Origin: an uncultured Mycoplasmatota bacterium
GTDB taxonomy: Bacteria > Bacillota_I > Bacilli_A > RF39 > UBA660
Reading direction: 5' to 3'
DNA: 8,135 nt
Assembly (NCBI GenBank): GCA_947297555.1
Contig: CAMYTM010000021.1
Span: 1-8,135, forward strand
Under the pieces are notes generated by a model. That model made no database searches. It had not been told where the DNA came from and worked only from the letters and a program-made list of their open reading frames with translations. The position numbers were made by a program, and so were the translations under genes. Each line of letters starts with the position of its first letter. Position 1 is the first letter of the stretch. Positions 4,345-8,135 of this stretch are shown here, piece by piece.

Positions 4345-6169
4345 TATCATTTCCTCCTAAATATTTATTTAAAACTCTGTCAAGTTCGTATCTATCAATT
4401 GGTTTGGATAGGTAAGCGTTAAATCCGGCATTTAAATATTTTTCGTCTGTTCCTTCAATTGCATCAGCGGTTAGGGCGATTACAGGGATATCAAATCCGT
4501 CCATTTCTTTTAATCTTCTTAATGTTTCAACGCCATTCATTTTTGGCATCATAATATCCATTAAAATTAAATCAAAAGTTTGGGTTTCTAATGCTTCTAA
4601 ACATTCATAACCACTTTCTACCATTTTAACATTAAAATTATAGGGCTTTAGTATTTGGTTGGCAACTTTTAAGTTGATTTTAGAGTCATCTACAATTAGA
4701 ATGCGTTTTCCAGGATTATTAGTGTAATTAATTTCAATTTCTTCTGTATTGCTTTCTGGTATTTCCATACTAATAATTTCTTGTTCTATATAAACTCTAA
4801 AAATAGATCCTTCTTGAAATTTACTGTCAACAGTAATTTTTCCACCCATCATTTCTGCTAAACTTTTTGTAATAGCAAGCCCAAGACCCGTACCTTCTAT
4901 TGTTGTATTTCGATCCTCATCAATTCGTTCAAATTTATTAAATAATTTACTAATATCTTCTTTTTTTATCCCACGACCTGTATCTTTAACAGCAACATAG
5001 AGTAGGCATTTTTTTGTATCCTGACGGTTGATACAGGTTACATTAAATTCTATTTCTCCTTCATCTGTATATTTTGCAGCATTGGTAAGTAAATTTAGTA
5101 TTATCTGTTTTACTTTTCCCATATCTCCTTTTAAAATACCAGGTAAATCAGGGGTAATGTTTACTTTAAATTCAATTGGTTTATTCCCAATTCTAGGTTT
5201 TACAAGTTTACAAAGTGAATTAAACACTTCTCTAGGATTGTATTCTTTAGAAATTATTTCCATTTTATTGGCTTCTATTTTTGATATATCTAAAATTCCA
5301 TTTACAATTTCTAGTAGGTTATGAGAAGCGTCTACAATGTCTTTCGCAAATCCTTTTATTTCTTCTAAGTCGTTAGAAGGAAGCATACATTCACTAAAAC
5401 CAACGATAGCATTAAGAGGGGTTCTAATTTCATGTGACATACTTGATAAGAATTCTGTTTTTGCTTGATTGGCTTTGTCCGCTTGTTCTTTAGCAATTTC
5501 AAGTTGGGTAATTAATTTTACATCGGGATTTTCAATGGTAAAGTACATGATAATTACAACAATGCATAATAAGTAATTTATTAGAAATAAGTCAGGGAAA
5601 AAATTTTGAATAAAAAAGTTCAATAACATCAAGATTACGAAAATGTATAAAGGTTTTGTTTTATTTTTAGCGATATTTTTTCTATATCGTATTGAAGTAT
5701 AGATGGAGTACAAAATTAAAATGAATGATATTAAGTAAGTAATATTTACTGATAATCCTTTTGGAACAATTATATTGTTATTTTCAGAGTAATTAACTGG
5801 TAATGCTAAAATAAAAGGGGCTATAAAAATAAATATAAGGGCAAATCTGTAAAAAAAGGAAGAGAGTTTTTTCTTTTTATTTTCTTCTGGAATACTAATA
5901 GATTTTATATAGAAGGCAAATAAGATTACCCAAAGAATAAAATAAACAAATACTAATTTTGAAAATAACATATAAACAATATTTGTATAGTTATATCCAC
6001 AATTGTATAAGATGGAAGTTGTAATATCTAGTGATATTCCTATTGTAGTTAAAATAAGTAAATATTTATATATTTTTGTTTCTATATTGTTAACTCTTTC
6101 TTTTGAAAAAAATACACACATTATAATGATAATAAATATTAATCCGCTAATTGAGAAATATAATCCCAT
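4334..6169 (-). CDS. Seven-helix hybrid sensor histidine kinase (7TM-HisKA-HATPase-REC)
   Basis: The 611-residue membrane kinase starts with seven predicted helices (about 5-21, 33-54, 64-88, 105-124, 142-160, 173-189, 193-211), like the HisKA_7TM sensor region; no periplasmic sensor domain is present. A short helix leads to the dimerisation domain with phospho-acceptor His246 (SSMSHEIRTPLNAIVGFSE). The ATPase domain has N359 and N363 (N box), DTGRG 396-400, LFNKFERID 409-417 and GTGLG 426-430, all intact. A receiver at about 488-606 has D494-D495, acceptor D538 (LMDIMMPKMNG), T567 and K589. The expected path is His246 to D538, then His63 and D175 of the coupled Hpt-REC protein. The start ATG has its purine-rich site (AAAGGA) rather far, 12 bases away, but no other start in frame keeps the first helix. 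The signal sensed is unknown, perhaps a lipophilic or membrane-derived one. Confidence 0.94.
   Translation of the reverse strand: MGLYFSISGLIFIIIIMCVFFSKERVNNIETKIYKYLLILTTIGISLDITTSILYNCGYNYTNIVYMLFSKLVFVYFILWVILFAFYIKSISIPEENKKKKLSSFFYRFALIFIFIAPFILALPVNYSENNNIIVPKGLSVNITYLISFILILYSIYTSIRYRKNIAKNKTKPLYIFVILMLLNFFIQNFFPDLFLINYLLCIVVIIMYFTIENPDVKLITQLEIAKEQADKANQAKTEFLSSMSHEIRTPLNAIVGFSECMLPSNDLEEIKGFAKDIVDASHNLLEIVNGILDISKIEANKMEIISKEYNPREVFNSLCKLVKPRIGNKPIEFKVNITPDLPGILKGDMGKVKQIILNLLTNAAKYTDEGEIEFNVTCINRQDTKKCLLYVAVKDTGRGIKKEDISKLFNKFERIDEDRNTTIEGTGLGLAITKSLAEMMGGKITVDSKFQEGSIFRVYIEQEIISMEIPESNTEEIEINYTNNPGKRILIVDDSKINLKVANQILKPYNFNVKMVESGYECLEALETQTFDLILMDIMMPKMNGVETLRRLKEMDGFDIPVIALTADAIEGTDEKYLNAGFNAYLSKPIDRYELDRVLNKYLGGNDNDE
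4353..4358 (-). promoter_or_regulatory. Ribosome site inside the kinase gene that sets the Hpt-REC start
   Basis: AGGAGG on the - strand lies within the last codons of the hybrid kinase gene, where it encodes the Gly-Gly near the C terminus. The spacing selects the ATG at 4344 (eight bases) over the one at 4350 (two bases). Confidence 0.8.
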
Positions 6170-6201
6170 GATGAAATCACGTCCTTTACTATTCTATCTA
6201 A

Positions 6202-6230
6202 ATTTTACCATATACTTAGTCTTCTTTCAA
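6202..6230 (-). promoter_or_regulatory. Promoter of the hybrid kinase / Hpt-REC operon
   Basis: On the - strand TTGAAA (6225-6230, five of six), a 17-base spacer and TAAAAT (6202-6207, five of six), with TG at the extended -10 position. It lies in the 78-base gap after the ligase gene, so the relay can be transcribed apart from the ligase. Confidence 0.75.
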
Positions 6231-6232
6231 TT

Positions 6233-6257
6233 AAAAAGATATACATTTTAGTATACC
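6233..6257 (-). terminator. Weak terminator spanning the ligase stop codon
   Basis: On the - strand GGTATAC (6251-6257) pairs with GTATATC (6238-6244) around TAAAAT, followed by five T. The TAA stop is in the loop. The stem is AT-rich with one G-U, so some read-through into the kinase gene is likely. Confidence 0.5.
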
Positions 6258-8029
6258 TTTCGAACCAAATTAAGTCCATTTTCTTGTGAATTTTTCTTTA
6301 AATCTTGTGCTTCATAAAAAGGTGCATTTAATTTTCCATTGTCTGTTTTTTGAAGTGGTTCAAGGGTGTATTCAATATATCCTGGAAGAGCGCTAGCCCC
6401 TAGAGTACTTTCAATTAGGGTTTCCATTTTATTTTTTAATACTGTTGTATCTATTTGGTCATTTGTTAGGCAAATGTGATAACTTGGCAAAAATTGATAT
6501 TTTTCGTCAGGAACTTTTGTAACAACAACTTCTTTAATTTCAGGTAACTCCAATAATTTTGCTTCTACTTGTTCAGGATAGATATTATCTACACCGCAAA
6601 CAAAGTTTCTTTTTTGTCTACCAGCAAATTTGAATTCATTATTATCGATTCCACATCTTCTAACTAAGTCTCCAGTAATATACCATTTTGTTCCGTTTTC
6701 ATCGTAAATGAATACTTTGTTTGTTTCTATTATATTATTGTGATATCCAAGCATCATTCCAGGACCGCTTACTAAAAGTATACCAACTTCACCAATAGGG
6801 ACTTCTGGTAATTTTTGATAGACATTAGGTTCAAAGTTTTCTAATAATTTTAAAGAAACAACTTTTGATCGTACAAATGGGATAGCAAACCCGATTGTTC
6901 CAGGAGTATTTTTTCCTCCCATGTTAACGTGAGTAGGTGCCCACATTTCGGTTAAACCAAGACCATCACCAATTTCAATGTAACATCCACCTTCTTTTAA
7001 GGCTTTTTCATCTGAATTTTTATCTTCTGGTTTAAACATTTCACCACCAGATAAACCTTGTTTTAAATTACTTAAACTTCCTGGTTTAATATTTGGAGTT
7101 TGTGCAATAGCATTCCAATGAACGGGGCCACCCATGGCACCATCTGCTTGTGTTCTTACAAGTTCATCATAAAATTTATTTGGTAGTGCATCTAATGTTA
7201 AAGCAAATTCTAAATTTTTACATAGAGCATAGTGCATAACTAGTCTACCAAAACACATATGTCCAAATGGAATATTTCCTAAATGTGTCATACCTGGTTC
7301 TAGAATTAATACTTCATCTAATGCTTTTACAACACTATTTAACCCATTACTTGATAAATCTACTCCTTTATGAATTCCTGTACTACCACCTGTGAATAAA
7401 ACATCATTTATTTGATTTGGAACAAATGGTGCTCTTTCAAATGGAGCATTTTTTCCTTCTCGTATAATTTTTCTTAAATTATGATTTTTACCAAATACCT
7501 TGTTTCCGTCTAGAAATTGCTTAGCATTGTATACCATTTTCATAAATGGACTATTCATTGATTCTAATAGGGAATATAAAATAGGGGATATGTTTAAAGA
7601 CTTACAAGCCTCTTTGCATTTTCCATACATCATATCAACAGTGATTAAGCGTGTTGGTTTCACCATTTCAATATCACGTTTCATTTTGTATTCATTGTTT
7701 AAAGGACTTAATCCAACCACAGTTGCTCCAATAATATCTAGTGCATATAAAAGATAAACAAATTCAGGTGTATTAGCACCACAAACGGCAATAACATCAT
7801 CTTTTCTTATTCCTTGTTTGTAAAGAGCACGAGCATATTCTTCAATTCTTGTATGAAGTTCTTCATATGTAATTTTTTCCTTTTTCCCTTTAAATGATAA
7901 AGCGTTATAATTCATGTATTTTTGATTTCTTTCTAATAGAAAATCATACTTAGAATTATTTGGAATCGTTACTTCCTTTTCTTCCTTTGTATATTGGTTT
8001 ACAATTTTAATTTTTTCCTTATTTTCCAT
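6248..8029 (-). CDS. AMP-forming acyl/aryl ligase of the ANL superfamily
   Basis: This 593-residue enzyme has the full ANL layout and should activate a carboxylic acid as an acyl-adenylate, usually for transfer to CoA. The phosphate loop is FTGGSTGIHKG (212-222), where most members have TSGTTGxPKG; both a Ser-to-Gly and a Pro-to-His change are present. The aromatic/Gly segment IPFGHMCFGR is at 253-262, GLTE at 358-361 and YITGD at 450-454. The hinge region FAGRQKRNFVCGVDNIYP is at about 468-484, and the catalytic lysine is K566 in KTDNGK. The Cys-Gly before VDNIYP and the MGGPVHW segment (299-305) may shape an unusual acid pocket. There is no carrier-protein domain, signal or membrane helix. 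GGAGA lies seven bases upstream of the ATG. The substrate is not clear: a fatty acid for lipid recycling is the plain guess, an aryl acid or signal precursor an alternative. Confidence 0.92.
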   Translation of the reverse strand: MENKEKIKIVNQYTKEEKEVTIPNNSKYDFLLERNQKYMNYNALSFKGKKEKITYEELHTRIEEYARALYKQGIRKDDVIAVCGANTPEFVYLLYALDIIGATVVGLSPLNNEYKMKRDIEMVKPTRLITVDMMYGKCKEACKSLNISPILYSLLESMNSPFMKMVYNAKQFLDGNKVFGKNHNLRKIIREGKNAPFERAPFVPNQINDVLFTGGSTGIHKGVDLSSNGLNSVVKALDEVLILEPGMTHLGNIPFGHMCFGRLVMHYALCKNLEFALTLDALPNKFYDELVRTQADGAMGGPVHWNAIAQTPNIKPGSLSNLKQGLSGGEMFKPEDKNSDEKALKEGGCYIEIGDGLGLTEMWAPTHVNMGGKNTPGTIGFAIPFVRSKVVSLKLLENFEPNVYQKLPEVPIGEVGILLVSGPGMMLGYHNNIIETNKVFIYDENGTKWYITGDLVRRCGIDNNEFKFAGRQKRNFVCGVDNIYPEQVEAKLLELPEIKEVVVTKVPDEKYQFLPSYHICLTNDQIDTTVLKNKMETLIESTLGASALPGYIEYTLEPLQKTDNGKLNAPFYEAQDLKKNSQENGLNLVRKVY

Positions 8030-8068
8030 ATATTTTCTCCAATTCTTTCTTTGAGTTACTACAATTTT

Positions 8069-8097
8069 AATATAAATTGTTTTTTTAAATATTACAA
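8069..8097 (-). promoter_or_regulatory. Promoter of the ligase gene
   Basis: On the - strand TTGTAA (8092-8097), a 17-base spacer and TATATT (8069-8074). The start would be near 8062, giving a leader of about 33 nt. Confidence 0.65.
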
Positions 8098-8104
8098 TAT
8101 TACT

Positions 8105-8130
8105 TTACATATCTAGTATCAAATATGTTA
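8105..8130. promoter_or_regulatory. Dyad upstream of the ligase promoter (possible operator)
   Basis: TTACATAT (8105-8112) and ATATGTTA (8123-8130) form an imperfect inverted repeat with a ten-base centre, just upstream of the -35. TTACAATA occurs at 8092-8099, overlapping the -35, and again at 8128-8135, as a direct repeat 36 bases apart. Such sites could bind an activator or a repressor of the ligase gene. The region is very AT-rich, so chance is a real alternative. Confidence 0.3.
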
Positions 8131-8135
8131 CAATA

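Noticed and set aside
4345..4350. Start of the Hpt-REC gene at the ATG at 4350
   Set aside because: Only two bases separate it from AGGAGG; the ATG at 4344 has the normal eight-base spacing.
5028..5324. 98-codon open frame on the + strand
   Set aside because: It is antisense to the catalytic core of the histidine kinase and shows no independent signals.
6003..6251. 82-codon open frame on the + strand
   Set aside because: It is antisense to the kinase membrane helices and the intergenic promoter; hydrophobic runs reflect the complement of the helix codons.
7500..7757. 85-codon open frame on the + strand
   Set aside because: It is antisense to the ligase N-terminal domain, with no ribosome site or family resemblance.
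1..8135. Mollicute-type code (TGA as Trp), suggested by the AT richness
   Set aside because: Trp residues of the main proteins are read from TGG, none of the main frames needs TGA read-through, and TGA ends the toxin-like ORF.

Overview
This is an AT-rich bacterial window with the look of a low-GC Gram-positive (Bacillota or a close gut-type relative). The grounds are strong AGGAGG-type ribosome sites, sigma-A-like promoters often with an extended -10, U-tract terminators, a lipoprotein with a short Bacillus-like signal, and an elongator tRNA-Met close to the Bacillus form. TGA ends the small toxin-like ORF, Trp residues of the main genes are TGG, and none of the main genes reads through TGA, so nothing suggests the Mollicute code. 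I cannot name the species. No insertion sequence, CRISPR array or phage gene is visible.

Left part (1-1480). The window opens on the last codons of an unidentified + strand gene and its terminator. A 123-residue orphan follows on the - strand with a near-consensus promoter. Next comes a compact locus at about 912-1209 that reads as a type I toxin-antitoxin module. It has a + strand promoter, a leader able to hide its own Shine-Dalgarno, a 30-residue hydrophobic Lys-flanked peptide and a terminator. A convergent - strand RNA of about 84 nt lies wholly antisense to the end of the toxin message. Both hairpins of this region pair better in the - strand RNA than in the + strand RNA. An elongator tRNA-Met gene with its own promoter and terminator lies beside it on the - strand.

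Middle part (1430-3515, + strand). There are three genes: a six-helix membrane protein, a DUF1307/YehR-like lipoprotein, and a 257-residue protein fusing an XRE/Cro-type DNA-binding domain to a CYTH-fold (CyaB/thiamine-triphosphatase superfamily) domain. The fusion suggests a transcription factor with a phosphate- or nucleotide-binding, possibly catalytic, sensor.

Right part (3592-8135, - strand). In order of transcription there is an ANL-superfamily acyl/aryl-adenylating ligase, a seven-helix hybrid histidine kinase (HisKA, HATPase, REC) and a translationally coupled Hpt-REC protein. The last two make a complete His-Asp-His-Asp relay with no output domain. The ligase has its own promoter and a weak terminator across its stop codon, and the kinase has an independent promoter just after it. 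Ligase and relay are therefore neighbours that can be expressed separately. The convergent blocks meet at a strong two-way terminator (3474-3512).

The strongest candidates for something new are the toxin-antitoxin module, the HTH-CYTH fusion, and the output-less phosphorelay beside an adenylating ligase.
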